A stretch of 64,000 bases of DNA from positions 1 to 64,000 of the forward strand of contig JAJSPD010000132.1 of assembly GCA_021307315.1 (NCBI GenBank), given 5' to 3'. The DNA is from Bisporella sp. PMI_857. Taxonomy: Eukaryota; Ascomycota; Leotiomycetes; Helotiales; Helotiaceae. A model generated the notes under the pieces. That model saw nothing but the letters and a program-made list of their open reading frames with translations, had not been told where the DNA came from and did not search any database. This document shows, piece by piece, positions 33,018-45,072 of this stretch. A program made the position numbers and the translations under genes. Within the stretch, counting starts at the first letter, position 1. Every line of letters begins with the position of its first letter.

Positions 33018-34277
33018 AGTAACTAGTTTGTCATATGGGGAGATTGATCCTTACCGAGGAAGATGTGCTTGCTTTCGAGATGGGATAATGCATTTGTCAA
33101 TGGCTGCCTCACCTCCCATCGATTAATGAGTGTCTCGCAAATTAAGTCCCCAAAGAAATGGCTCGGTTAGTCTTTACTAAAGAGGCAGGTGACATTTCGA
33201 AAAACGCGGAGGCAGGGGCAGAGGAATATAGGATTGGACGACCATCCCATTGGTGAAGCATTTTATTGGTTACCGCAGATCTGGTTCGGGCTATCTGAAT
33301 CTTCCCACTTTCCCAGCGTTGCTTAGTTGGCCCACTATTTTATCGAAATTTAGCTTCACTCTTCGTCACCCAACAGTACCACTGCATCCACTGCAGCATC
33401 TTATCTGCAATGCTGTCACCCTTCGGCAACCAGCAGGACGGATCACTTCCTTTCATAGCTAGTTCTCCAAAAAGCCACACACATATCCTGGCACAGGTCA
33501 AAGCACACTTTTCTCCGCCAGTGAGCCATCGTCAGCACCATGGCCATCCTTCACCCAACCCTAGCCTTTAATGTGATGATGACAATCATCTGGCGCGAGT
33601 CAGCATGTTTCTAGCTACGGCATATGATGACGGAATCCAGGCATGACGAATTCATAAGCAGTTGCGGAGATGCACAGAAGCAAATGCGGTCAATGGTAGT
33701 TGATGAGGTACCCGATTTATGAATCTGATAGATGAGATCTCAATGTTCATGCGGATATGACGACTCCTGCCGAAAGCTGGAGACGGGAATAGCATGGTGA
33801 ACAGCCAGATTTCACATTGACCAACGGTGGCAACAAATCATCTACTGCGGTAGATTACCACCCACAGGCCCACTAACTCGTATAAGTCATCCATTTTGAC
33901 CTACGAAAGCTCACCGTGTCAGCACTGACATAGAGACCCTAATTTTCAAATTCACTGAGATGTCATCCATTTTCAGACCTGCCCCACCAGGGGGAGATCC
34001 TCATGTCCTCGTTGACGTTAATGAGAAGTCGACTACACTCGCACAAGCATCTAGGCGACGGAGACTTAATTTAAAGTCATCATTGGTTCTCCACGATTTG
34101 TATTTGGTCAGCATGAATATGTCCATGGAGTTCTAAGTCCCAAGGGCCGGTGGGCAAGCCACCCAGCTCTGCTGACGTAACCTATAACCAACATTTTCCA
34201 TGGAAGAGAGTGAACTACATACTGTAAGACGTACGACAGTAATCTGAAAAGTATAAGAGGGCGATGGTAGACATCCA
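33018..34277. other. Intergenic, no supported gene
   Basis: No ORF with support; the 70-codon plus-strand ORF at 33250 looks random. Confidence 0.45.
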
Positions 34278-35176
34278 ATGCCAGTCAGTATCATCTCCGT
34301 AGACACCGTAGAACTTCCTTTGCTTTTTCTATCTGCCTCAGCCTTGGGCTTTTCGGACTCTGGCATCCCTTATCTAGTTGAAAGCAAAATGGGATTTCTT
34401 CGCTACATTGCCTCGCTGCTCGGCCTTTATTTCAACTTCCTTCAGGTCGTCGTGGCAGTTCTATATACCGTAGCTGTCGGACCAAAGCAAATCTGCTCCA
34501 CTCTCGTTGCCACCCCTATAGCGGTTACTCACAATGTAACGACACCCGCCCAATTAATGGGGGTTCGTATATCTGCTCCAAACATCCTTCTACCTATACT
34601 AACATCTTTACATGCCCAACCGAGCTACCAGCTGCTCCCTCGACCCTTAAACTCCTCCATGTTGCCATCGGCAAGGGAACCCAAAACTACACGTGCACAT
34701 CCGTCGGCGTAGTTCCTGTGTCTGACGGTGCCCTCGCGACCCTCTACGACATCACCTCCCTCGCCTTTTTGAACGTTGCTATGGTCCACAAGGTCCCTCC
34801 GCTCTGCGTAAATATATCCCCTAATGCAGTCCCCGAGGACAAAGCCATCATATTCCCCGGTATTGGAACCTTTCCGATCCTTGGCAAGCATTACTTCACC
34901 AATACCTCTCCGATCACCCCAACCTTCGATCTATTTGCTACAAGCCAGCTATTCTTCGGCACGAAACTCCTGGCTATTCCAGCACCTGAAGGAGCTGCCG
35001 TGGGACCAGCAGGAACCGGAGCCATACCATGGCTGGAGTTGGGCGACAGTGGACTCAGCGTCGGGGTTGCAGCTGGTTATCGGGTTGTGACTGCTGGAGG
35101 CAACCTTCCTAGCACTTGTCCCACTATCGGCATAATTAGCGTACAATATTGTGCGGAATACTGGTTCTACGGCTGA
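34278..35176 (+). CDS. DUF3455-family secreted protein
   Basis: Two frames are joined by a predicted 62-bp intron 34563-34624 (GTTCGT, branch ACTAAC, acceptor CCGAG). Exons 34278-34562 and 34625-35176 keep frame and give 278 residues; a later start at 34390 (MGFLRYIASLLGLYF) would give about 241. After the splice it reads LPAAPSTLKLLHVAIGKGTQ and NYTCTSVGVVPVSDGALATL. It ends with IPWLELGDSG, VVTAGGNLPSTCPTIG and a Y-x-A-E-Y-W-F-Y motif, the pattern I know from the DUF3455 family of fungal and bacterial secreted proteins. Biochemical function is unknown. The hydrophobic N-terminus supports secretion or membrane anchoring. The donor (GTTCGT) is unusual, so the exon 1 boundary is the weak point. 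Confidence 0.72.
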
Positions 35177-37370
35177 ACAGGGAGGAAGATAGAAAAATAG
35201 ATCGTTTGCACGGCGGATTGCAAAGAAATGATCATTCATATTCATAAAATGTCTTCGCGATTTACAATGCTTTGTTGTGCATATCACTAAGCACTAATGC
35301 CATGTCTCGAACACAGACAGGACATAGGATGGGCCAGACAGTGAGGTGGACTTGGAGGATAGCATAATAACCACGGCTGCGAAATGCTTCGTCGTAAGCT
35401 GAGATGTGGTCAAGGATGTAGCGATTGATGTGTTCTTCCTTTGGCAAGATAAATCTCTGGCAGAATGGACACCACGAGAATAAGTAAATTACATAAGTTA
35501 AACTGGCATTGAAGTGTCTTTGCTCGATAAGTTACTCTTCAACTATAGTACAATGTGCAAACAAGTGTGGAATGCCTGCTGAGTAGTACTTTGATTAGGA
35601 TGGCGTCTGTGAGTCGTGATCCTCTCCAAAAGTACATTGAATGCCCCATTCTGACTCGGGAACAAATTCTCTAGTTAGATGTGTTCTGGTGGTAAAATGA
35701 CTTTCTCGGTTGACTTCATGATGCGCCAATGTTCTCCTAAGACAGGGCTACATTCGATAATTGGAAGATAAGGCGTATGATAAGCTGTATAATAGTATCG
35801 CTTAGTACCCGATACATTGTCATCAGCTCGCGTACGCCAAAAGCCGAATAGAAGAACTCGGGTCATCAACAAAATTGCGCACATTGCGAATGGGAAGGAC
35901 ACCTTTCGTTGATTTTTACACCGACTTTGCCCGCTGTGCAGCGGAGATCGGACACACGGACGATGCGAGCTACCAGTAAGCGAATGATATCCTACTATGC
36001 GGTTCAATTCCCAGTTTATACTGTCACTCTGATCAGATAAGCATAAACTCTCGATCGCATCTGCTCAGTTTGTGTTCTGATTGGGAAGTGCGATATATGT
36101 CTCATGCTTGTCTTAGCTATACATAAGCTTCACTAGCTCTGCACTGGCTCGATTTATCTCTTAAAGTCCATCTGTATTTTCCTTCCATCCTCTTGAGGTA
36201 GCCAAAGCTTCCGTTTTCTGTTGGGAGATAACACACTGAGGATACTTCGAGAAGGTAAAAATTCTGCTCGTTCAAAGTCTATCCACGCTACTCTTGATTC
36301 GATTTCTTCTCTGTTAGCCAGACTGCCTTGTTGTCCAGCAGCCAAGAGCTTCCCACATACACATGAGTGAGGCACACGAAAACAAAGACTCCCTTTCCGT
36401 CAAGTCATCTCGCGAGAGGAGGCTCTCCTACTCGTAAAGCTTAATAGAGTTTAGCTGTTATGGCTCCCAAAGATGTTTCTCCTTATATGGAATAAAGCGG
36501 CCCATGCGGAAGGCGCGCCTAAGTGCGTAAAGCAGTAGCAATGGCCGCCGTGTTCAAATAGAAAGAAAGAGTCACGGAGCCTTCAGAGTATGGGGTAAAC
36601 AAGTGTCAATTGCTGAAGGTTGTAGAACAACTGCAGGAGAGAATCCCTCTACTTATAGAGGCGTGATACTCAATGATGCCTACTGTTGCCTACTGGTGCT
36701 TACAATAGACTAGGTATGGTCCTTAGACCTAACCTGTTCAACACGCCGTACGTTAGCCCTGGATGTTGGCAAAGCCAGCAGCGGATCCGTTGACTGTGCC
36801 CTCAGAAGAATGGATCCACGAACGACTATGCTTCAAAGGTTGCATTGCTGGATTATATCCTAAAATATCCCTTATCTCCCATCTATAAAGTGCCTTCGAT
36901 TGCCATATGTATTGAGATAGAGTTCACATGCATGGCTTTGGCAGGCTTCACGATCTCTAATCCTTGAGTATGTGTACCACCGCTGTAATATTTGACAGTC
37001 GTGGTGTCAAGAAGGTTGTAGCTCTTATGCCTCTGGCTCTTTTGGGAAACTACTATCAGGGTCCCCTTGCAGATTTCCTCCGAGATCGAAGACTCAGCTG
37101 ATTCCATGAAGGGAAAGGCTTGCCTCAATTCGTACTTGGGGAAAGAGGGTCCCTATTCATTTTCAACAATATGCCTTACCATTGGCACACTATTGCTCAA
37201 AACGGTATCGCCGAGATATGAACTGCCGAGGATGAACGCTGAGCAGCATCCGATTGTGAGTCAGCCTCTCATAGAAGAAATATAAGTATCTGACTTCCTC
37301 CCAGCTTTGAAAGTGGGATTCTATTCGTTACTCCCTCATTTTATTCACTTGCCTTCACTTAAACTCTGTT
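35177..37370. other. Intergenic, no supported gene
   Basis: ORFs of 60-110 codons occur on both strands (for example 35675-36007 and 36883-37128, minus) without recognisable domains or splice partners. Confidence 0.4.
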
Positions 37371-38900
37371 TTGGATATGGATTCTCGGTCTTTGAATTCT
37401 GGCTCGGATGTTGACAACGTTATCTTGAGCATAGAAGATAATGTTCCTCTGTCAGACGAAGATTTCAATGCACTTCTTGATGATGAATCCTATAGCTCAA
37501 ATTCAGACTCGGAAACACAACAAAGTAGAGACCGAATTGCCAGTGAGATACAGGCCCCTGTTACAAAACATTTCTCGACAATAAGGAGTCTTGGTGGTAT
37601 AGATTCCACGTCTCCCCCGACCAGTTCAAGTGCATCGCAATCTCTACAGCTGTCGCGCTCTGTCTTACCAAAAACTGACACAATGGGCAAAGAAGAAGCC
37701 CAAGCAGAGGTCAGCCTGGAGCAGGAAATTAAGGTATAGCTTCACAAATGACTCATATTTCATATCGCAACACTGATAAATTACAAGGCTCAACTCCACT
37801 TTTTGCGAGGCAAGCCGCAGAAGGGACTGTTGTCAAAAGATAGGCAACCAAAGAGAGACGAAATGCTAGCCATGCTCGGATATTTGAAGGAATTGGAAAA
37901 TATCCACGGCCTGTCGTCAGGTGTGCTGCATGCTACACGCAGGAAGGTTCTTAAACATATTATCGAGCGGAGCGATATTCCAATGGATGATACGATCGCA
38001 TTTAAAGACCGGCCCAGGGATTTACTTATAAAGTGGGAGGCAAGCTCGGATAGCGAAGCTTCCGCCAGACTGCTGGAGGCGCAGCTAATGGGTCAACGTT
38101 GTATTACTAGCACTGCAACCCCTGAGCTTGTTGATTCCTCAGCATTACAGCCACACCCAACAGAAATGATTGATTTAACCGAAGAAGCTCTATCGAAGAT
38201 AGATGCGAAATCAAGGCGGTCCTGTGTGCCGGATAGCACCGAGTCCAGTGTAATCTCGGAAACACCCCAGCTGATTACTTCTTCAGCCCTCGCGGCATTG
38301 TCTCCATCAAATTCGCTATCAGACCACCTAGTGGCTGATTCGATCAAGGACCATCAATTAAAGAGAGCCGCAAGTAAGTTTCTGTTAATTTTTATTTGTG
38401 AATGAACTAACATATGGCTGCAGATCCTGATCAGAAGTCCTGTGTTGTTGTCCTTAAGTATAGGGCTAGCACTAACTCTGACACGGGCAAGCCCAATTCC
38501 ATGAAACGAAAACGATCCGGTGCGGCTGATGAAGAGACAGCTCTCGATGCAGATTCAAATGCCTGTAACTGAATTATGCCCGGTTTCAGTTTATGAGACT
38601 CATTCGGCGCAGCGAGACACTCATCCCGTCCGCAGAGGTGGAAGACTACGCCTCGGCAGTCTTAATAATGAGTCGACATGGTTGGCTATTTCAACGCAAG
38701 CGACTGGTAGTTTACTTGAGCAGGAGGAGGAAAAATTAAGGGTTGTCACGGAAAAGAAGAAGAGACAGCTTGAAGAATGTTCAGCAGAGCAGGCAAAAAT
38801 CGAGGAAAGTATTCGTACTTTGGTTACGCTTAAAGAGAATCTCCTTGCTGGGGGAGCTGAAGATGAGAAGGTCACAAATGAATGGGCGAATTCAGTGTAA
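37371..38900 (+). CDS. Hypothetical multi-exon protein, acidic N-terminus, C-terminal coiled coil
   Basis: Exon 1 from 37371 ends at 37735 (EQEIK), a ~51-bp intron (GTATAG..TTACAAG) follows, and exon 2 begins AQLHFLRGKPQKGLLSKDR and runs to about 38373. The next intron is GTAAGT..GGCTGCAG (about 38374-38423). Exon 3 then reads PDQKSCVVVLKYRAS to KRKRSG. The frame that continues to 38900 (ATQATGSLLEQEEEKLRVVT, KKKRQLEECSAEQAKIEESI) is shifted by one, so another small intron or a frameshift lies near 38520-38600. Domains are not recognised. A very acidic, Ser-rich N-terminus, a basic patch (KRKRS) and a coiled coil suggest a nuclear, self-associating protein. Confidence 0.5.
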
Positions 38901-39918
38901 AATAAATGGCTTTTATAGGTCTGCAACAGTTAGATATTTTGGTCTGCGTTGGTTGTTATATCACTGGAGTTCGGAAATACGATTTACCGTTTTGGATTGA
39001 AGGAAATGGATAACTAGTAGCTTGCCTGACGGCCAATTTTTCGTGAAGGGATGTATTGCGTGAAGGATGCAGATAATACTCTGGAGATAAAAAAATTCTG
39101 AAGACAATATTCTACAGATCAAAATTTGCTGGAGCTAGCATTCTGATGATAGTATTTCTCAGCAGATAAATAATCTGGATACAAAACTATTCTAAAGATA
39201 AGACGAATTCTGAGGATTAAGTTGTTATAATATGGATTTTAGGATCAAAATTTTGTGTAACTTATATTATGTGTGTGTAACCAAATTTTTAAGCTAGTGA
39301 ACACGCTGCAGAATCTAACTACTTACGGGCTGCACAACCTTACAACTCACTTTTTCACGACAAGGGATGAACTATTAAAATTCTATTAGCTAAAAGTTTC
39401 AAAACTATTATATATCAATCGTGATAATCATACGCCTCTTCGAACCATTCCTACCGTACTCTACCGTACCCTCCGCAAGTCACCCCTCTCGTACTTATTC
39501 TCCGTCGCACGACTAACTAAACTCTATTTGCAAAACGTCGTTCTTCTCTTCCAATTCGCTTGAAGTATCAAAAGTAAGTAACAGACTTCGCGATGAAGCA
39601 AGATACAGTACCGCCGGTTGCGGCGCTACCAGATATACCCACTCCAATGCCAACCCGAGCGACAAACACGATCGACACAGACACAACTATGGAAGACCAC
39701 TCAACGCAGCTTTGGACCATTCCAGGACCGCCACAATAGGCCACCAGACCCCTCAGATTGATTGCAATCTCCGGCTTGTGCACTCTAGTGACCGTATCGT
39801 CGTTTCTTTGGAGAAGCTCTACCTGTCGATGCACCAAGTTCTGACACCGCCGAGGGAAAGTGGTCATTCTGAGGAAAATTTGTTATGAGGATAGAATTGT
39901 TCACTACCGGGCCTTTAG
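38901..39918. other. Intergenic, no supported gene
   Basis: AT-rich up to about 39420; the 99-codon minus-strand ORF at 39568-39867 has no recognisable feature. Confidence 0.4.
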
Positions 39919-40872
39919 CTAGAACTCAAATTCTTCTTGCTCATAGAATGGCTCCACCAAGATCCTAAAACGCGCCCTGACCTTATTTGCTTTGGCATCC
40001 GTCATTTCCTGCCTCATCTTGTCTCTGAATGCATCCTTAGCAAAATCCCACAAGCCTTCATCTCCTTGGAATACTGTGATATGCGTATCACGTATCACGG
40101 ACATGACTGTTGTTGTAAGGGTCAATTTTATCTTCTCGATGTGGCCGAGCTGTTTCACTTTCGAAATCCCTTCAACGAATGCGACGAGGGTTGACCCTAG
40201 CATTTTCCCGTCGGCCCATAGCTCTTCCGCGGACCGGACCCCGGGAGTGATAATCCAGATTGGTACTATTATCTTAGATTTGGCGGGAGAGGATAGGGGA
40301 ACCTCTTGAACTAGACGCTGGGATTGTGGTGCGTGGTCAGGAGTGGCGTCGAATTCCCGTGTGGTACTTGCCTGCCCTTGCCATGGCGGCAGCGGCGCTG
40401 ATCTCGTGGCCACCCGAGAAGCACCGTCTTCCGTATAGCTTCTTCCTCGGGAGTAGGTTATGGTGTTGATTGAGCTAGGTGGATTTTGGACTGTGGATCG
40501 TCGAACGTCGTTCTCGGGGTTCTCCGGGACAGCCATACTAGCGATTGGGACGACAAACGGCCTCGTTGGCGGAGAAAATTGATGAGATAGACTTTTCCCA
40601 GTCGGAAGTTCGGCTTGGGTGGTAGTTCCTGCTTGATCTACCCTCTTGATGTGGTGAACACCTGTGGAGACAGGAGGGTGCCGATTCCAAGGAATAGAGG
40701 AATTTTCCTGGCGCGTCCTCTTTTTGAGATGGTTACCAGGTCGTTCGTCGGCTCCAGTACGCTTAGAGGAGGCGCCAGAATCTGCCAATATTCTTGCTTG
40801 AGTATCTTCTGTCCGTGGCGCGGTGCTGGCCAGAGTTGGTTTTAACATGGATGATAGATTTGAGTCGTCCAT
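39919..40872 (-). CDS. 317-residue hypothetical protein
   Basis: Single exon from the ATG at 40872. Residues 1-200 are low-complexity and disordered, with a basic patch (HLKKRTRQ). Residues 205-317 form a compact-looking domain starting KIIVPIWIITPGVRSAEELW, then LGHIEKIKLTLTTTVMSVIR and ending ARFRILVEPFYEQEEFEF. The alternation of beta (VPIWIIT, KLTLTTTV, RFRILVEPF) and helix suggests a small alpha/beta domain. I do not recognise it. No TE similarity seen. Confidence 0.5.
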   Translation of the reverse strand: MDDSNLSSMLKPTLASTAPRTEDTQARILADSGASSKRTGADERPGNHLKKRTRQENSSIPWNRHPPVSTGVHHIKRVDQAGTTTQAELPTGKSLSHQFSPPTRPFVVPIASMAVPENPENDVRRSTVQNPPSSINTITYSRGRSYTEDGASRVATRSAPLPPWQGQASTTREFDATPDHAPQSQRLVQEVPLSSPAKSKIIVPIWIITPGVRSAEELWADGKMLGSTLVAFVEGISKVKQLGHIEKIKLTLTTTVMSVIRDTHITVFQGDEGLWDFAKDAFRDKMRQEMTDAKANKVRARFRILVEPFYEQEEFEF

Positions 40873-42449
40873 ATTAATTTCATATGTTGTAGTTGATGGA
40901 GTGCGCAGGGACTTATAACTTCTTGTTCAGTATTTCGATCATGCATTTGGGGTCGGTAAATTTTTAACACACCTAATCTGTGAGTCACCGTGCTGCAACG
41001 ATGTTATAGGTAGACAAACAGTAGTTGTTGGCTTCACAGCCTCGCTAACTGGGGTCGAGTTGTTCTGCGGTCCATCTGTGGATTCGATAACCTTGTGGTA
41101 ACCGTAGTGGTAGCGTGTGTTATTGTGGTGGTACATATTTTGTCTCCAAAATATCTGCTTTAATAAATCCACGATTCTGCCGAATATCAGAAATAGCGCA
41201 GATGTTATAGGAGACTCAGTGGGGTCACAAGTCTTACGCGCTAGAGTGCATGACAGTGGCAAAGTACCACCACGTCCGAAATGGCGTGGCTGAGTGCCTG
41301 GGTCCCCGGGATTGAGTTATTGCGGCATTAGTGAGCAGCGCCGGTGCTTCATTCGTGAGAAGTAGTGTGGGAAGGCCGAAGACAACGGATGTGGTTGCAC
41401 GGCGATTGATCAGCCAAGCTTTGGGTGTCAATTTTGGTAGGGAGAGAGGAGTAAGTTATCCTTTCACATATGGAAGAAAGTAGATAAAAGCTAGGGTTCG
41501 AAAAAGAGAAATTGTGTGGGAGATTTGGAATCGGGCTAATTTTGTTTGAAACTTTAAACGTGTCGTGCTTGTCATTGACTAGGGTGGAAGATGTCCCCTA
41601 AGCTTAGGCAGACATTAGAGTTAATGGAATAGATATTAAAGAGAGACACGAGGGGTGTGTATTAAGTGCATCCTGATAGAGCAAATTAGGTAGAGGTAAT
41701 GAGGAAGGCAGGCGTGAATTCAACTTTTTCTTCAGTAAAAGTCTATTGTATTATAAACGACATGTGAGTAGTATGTATTAGGTTTGGTAACACGCGATAT
41801 AAAAAACTCCCAATATGTGGGCTCGCAATATGAAGCAGAAGAAATATCGCGTCTATGGACGCCTATGCCTTCGAAGAGAAGAGAGCGCGTGGGTTCAGCC
41901 TTTAGTTTCTCCGTTTATCCGGCCATTTTAGGCACCTGTTTCTGCCTTGAGATTATGGCATAAGACGACAACTTGTGAGGCAACGAGATGGTGCTAAAAG
42001 CCCACAGAGCTTAGCAGCGGGGATTGAGAAGCAGAGAGAGAAAGGTTCAGGTCTTTGAGCAAACAATAGTGGAGGGGAGACGGTTCGAAGAACAGTGGCT
42101 TGGGAAAGAAATAACAGAGAAGGAGATGGTCTAGGGGGGCATCCAGCCATTTGAAAACAGAGGAGAATGCCAGCTATCCACAAATTGCAGGATGAACAGC
42201 ATCATAGGGATCGACAAGACCGATTCCTCTTACCAGAAGAGCAGGATCGCCGGGACAAGGAGGACCGGGATAACATGGGAATGCGAGTGCTCTTACTTTA
42301 TGATTCCGTGCTGAACACAAGTGCAAGGCGTCCTTGAGAGTCAAACTCTTAGATTGGTGGGCAATTATAATTGCCGACGGATCGGGGGCGAGGTGCCCAA
42401 AAAAAAAAAAAAAAGTTACAATCTGTCTCGTCTGCCGGCGAGCTAGTGG
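40873..42449. other. Intergenic, no supported gene
   Basis: Contains short minus-strand ORFs at 40939-41262 and 41953-42183 and a poly(A) run at about 42400-42415. None is recognisable. Confidence 0.4.
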
Positions 42450-43510
42450 ACCTCAAAAAAGCAGCAGAGCAGTAATCAACGGCCAGATATAGTGGGGGAA
42501 GGATGGGAGCACCAAACAATTAGGAAAGGAAGTTGAAATCATAGCCAAGGAATCTCTGCGGATGAAATACATATGTCTACGCAGCTTCCTCCACCCTTCA
42601 CCAGTCGGCCTCCGGTGTTCGTCCAGTCTGCCATTTTCCTCTATAGATAATTTCGCGAGGCTTGATGATTGGAAAGCTTTATAAGCATCCTGCTGTGAGG
42701 GCTTCCTGATGTATAAGCTGGCTGAAAGCTGACGTTCTGAAAGAGGGATTACCCTGAATTGGTGAGCGAGGCAAGTCATGTGATAACGCCTAATTACCTT
42801 AGGAGAAGCAGTTTTCCTCATAATGCTCTTCCGCGTTGCCAGGGACCAGGTGTGCTGTCGGTACAATCACGGGGTAACTTCAGTGCGACACCTGAGACAC
42901 GCTAGCTATTGCTTTGACCACATTCATTCCTTATATATAGTCTAGCTACCAGCCTCCTCATAGAGGAGGTACTCAGAATATACAGCAGTCTACAGTACCT
43001 TTTGTTTTTGATTCAATCGTGATATCACCCCCGGAGAAACCAACATGTGCTTAATCCCGTCAGCTCATCCAGGGCCGGGCAGCGGCGGGATGCCTGTTTC
43101 TTCAGGCTTTTCGTGGTGTCTGAATCCGCCTTGTACCTGTCGAATAGCAGCTTATTCCACGCGTGGACCCAGCTTGCGAGCTTGTCCTCTAGTCTTGTAA
43201 GACTACTCTTGTCATATTCTAATATCCCGACGCCGAGGAGGCGCAAGGCTTGGCAAATTCTGGAGTGAGAGTCGAAAGCTCCTCTGCCTAGAGGAGTGTT
43301 TGGGCTCATGGTTTGGTCGTACACGAATAATCTCAAATTGCCGACGGAAGAGAAGTGACAGCTCGAGCGTTCTGATGGTGAGGTCCCTCATTCACTCATC
43401 ATTGCCTAGATACCTTCACAGCTACTTTAGTCTGTATCGGTTTTCCTGGGATCATTGCCGTCTTAGAAGCGCCAGGGCGAATAGTCTGCAGCTTTGCTTC
43501 AGCTAGATGC
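42450..43510 (-). pseudogene. Hypothetical gene interrupted by a solo LTR
   Basis: Minus-strand coding-like sequence reads GRGAFDSHSRICQALRLLGV, then EDKLASWVHAWNKLLFDRYK and RRCPALDELTGLST up to 43051, where the solo LTR 42856-43045 begins. Beyond the LTR, helix-rich and basic frames continue to about 42453 (LSERQLSASLYIRKP, MYFIRRDSLAMIS), with possible donor/acceptor sites (CCTAAG|GTAATT..TTCAG). The helical pattern around the first part is compatible with a signalling N-terminal domain, but I cannot name it. The ORF up to 43336 borrows its last residues from the LTR. Confidence 0.35.
42856..43045 (+). repeat. Solo LTR, family LTR-B, TSD TGTGC
   Basis: 190 bp beginning TGTCGGTACAATCAC and ending GAGAAACCAACA, flanked by the exact 5-bp duplication TGTGC (42851-42855, 43046-43050). 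It has a TATA-like CTTATATATAG in the middle and shares CAGTACCTTT and GATATCxCxxxxCCC blocks with the copy at 62654-62814. Typical short LTR, no internal region. Confidence 0.85.
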
Positions 43511-43596
43511 CTCTCAAAAGCTTGTGCATGATTTAATTCATCTCGAAGTCGTAACCCTAGTTTTGGCTACTTACAGATCTATCGAACCGACATCCG

Positions 43597-43725
43597 CTCA
43601 CGGCCCTAGCCCTATCTCGCTTAGAGCCTCGCTTACACTGGCCCCTGGCCAGTCTCCTGTATATAAAGCGCTGCTTTCCTTCCCTTCTTTTGTCTGTAGC
43701 TTGTGCTCTTCGTTATGCATAGCTG
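43597..43725 (+). repeat. Dispersed repeat R3, copy 1 (second at 60838-61005)
   Basis: The segment with CTCCTGTATATAAAGCGCTG and CTTTCCTTCCCTTCTTTTGT is shared, at high similarity over about 90-100 bp, with 60910-61005. The TATA box at a fixed place and a following CT-rich stretch look like a promoter of a mobile element (LTR or LINE 5' end). Boundaries are uncertain. Confidence 0.6.
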
Positions 43726-44149
43726 AAAATGCTTGGAAAAGTGCTTCGCTTAGAACCTGATCCAGTATACTTTGTTAGTCCGAAATTTACACAAATTAAG
43801 ATTATAAAGCGTGATAAGTTATATCGAGTAGTTACATAAATGTTGGAATGCATGTACATAGTTTCACGCGTTCCATATCGCGAGGATTGTGGGTCTCCTA
43901 CTATCTATATAACTACCTGGCAATAGGCCGTAGCTTAGAAGAATCAACGAATATCAAAACCACACCAGCAAGAGCGTAGTCACAGCTACTACGCCTTTTG
44001 CTACGTGGTAGGTATTCCGACAATAAATAAAGTGATTATTAAAGAAAACCACTTTGATCGTGACTAGTTCAGCAACTGTAGGAAACACCGACAAGAATGT
44101 ACATCTTGAGCAACGATGTAGGTCCAGAATTTATGGTCCCAAACTTTTA

Positions 44150-44281
44150 AAATGATTCAATTAACTAGTTACCTATCATTTTTTTCGGCACGCAGGGATG
44201 GACGTTAAGAAAAAATTTATAATTCCAAAGCTATAAATTTATCTCGTGACACGGTGCGTCTCGGGAAGCAGGGACAGACGT
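44150..44281. repeat. Two transposon right ends side by side
   Basis: Minus-strand TIRs end at 44205 (inverse of ACGTCCATCCCTGCGTGCCG) and at 44281 (inverse of ACGTCTGTCCCTGCTTCCCG), each followed by TA. The second one (44208-44281) matches the first ~75 bp of the pogo-element copy at 56165. The first matches the end of the P2 arm family only over about 45 bp. They are truncated ends without partners. Confidence 0.75.
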
Positions 44282-44322
44282 TATAGAGCAAGCTTTATAT
44301 AGGAAATCCATCAAAAATTGTA

Positions 44323-45072
44323 CTATTCCTTGATCAAAGGTCGTGGCCAGCCTTTCCTCGCACAGTTTCCAATTAGCGATGCCAACATCTCCGCACGACG
44401 TTGTACATTTTCTATTTCATCTGAAACTTGTAACGTAGACAAGAATAGAGTATCACGCGAAGGCGATATCTGTAGGTAACACAATTGGTCAATGTCATCT
44501 AAAGAAGGATTCTTGCCATTTTCCCCAGCGATAAAGTCGGAATCAAACTTTGTATACTTATAGGTAGCAGAAGTGTTGAAGTCTAAGTATGCTGACATTA
44601 TTTCTTCTCCATTGCTTCGGAATAACCGCCGAACGCTAGGTACAGTGTATATATGTCCTGTAAGAAGAGGAGCGTATAAATGGAGACTTGACTGAGTAAA
44701 GGCAATAGTACCGTCAGGGTAGATTATATGTGGCTGTAACGATTGAAGAAATGTAGAGTGGTATGCGTTCAGTTGGTTTGGCTTGCTATAAGTAAAAAGT
44801 CCCAAATAAGCCTGTTCCGATCCTGAGCCTTTGAATAGACCTTGTATATCAGCTCCTATCAAAATAGGAGTAAGATTGAGCTGCTCAGTAATTAGTCGTA
44901 GCCACTCATCATTTCGGAATATGAGCCTCCAGATAGCAGCATGTTTCTCTCGCGACGTATCTAACTTAAATCCAAGGGAATTTGCGGCGTCACGAGCTGA
45001 CCATAGTGATAAGCGCCGTGAGATTTTATCCCAGATTTCCTGAGAGAGTGTGCACTTAGTTTTAATCGGCAT
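44323..45072 (-). CDS. F-box-like hypothetical protein
   Basis: 249 residues, single exon, ATG at 45072. Residues 8-45 (LSQEIWDKISRRLSLWSARD, AANSLGF) look like an F-box: L-P/S-x-E-I-W-x-x-I-x-x-x-L-S followed by a helix. F-box proteins recruit substrates to SCF ubiquitin ligases through Skp1. The rest has alternating hydrophobic strands (HIIYPDGTIAFTQSSLHLY, HIYTVPSVRRLF) without a known repeat and ends with a helix (EIENVQRRAEMLASLIGN). The F-box call rests on the N-terminal pattern alone. It sits just left of two transposon ends and has no frame breaks. Confidence 0.55.
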   Translation of the reverse strand: MPIKTKCTLSQEIWDKISRRLSLWSARDAANSLGFKLDTSREKHAAIWRLIFRNDEWLRLITEQLNLTPILIGADIQGLFKGSGSEQAYLGLFTYSKPNQLNAYHSTFLQSLQPHIIYPDGTIAFTQSSLHLYAPLLTGHIYTVPSVRRLFRSNGEEIMSAYLDFNTSATYKYTKFDSDFIAGENGKNPSLDDIDQLCYLQISPSRDTLFLSTLQVSDEIENVQRRAEMLASLIGNCARKGWPRPLIKE

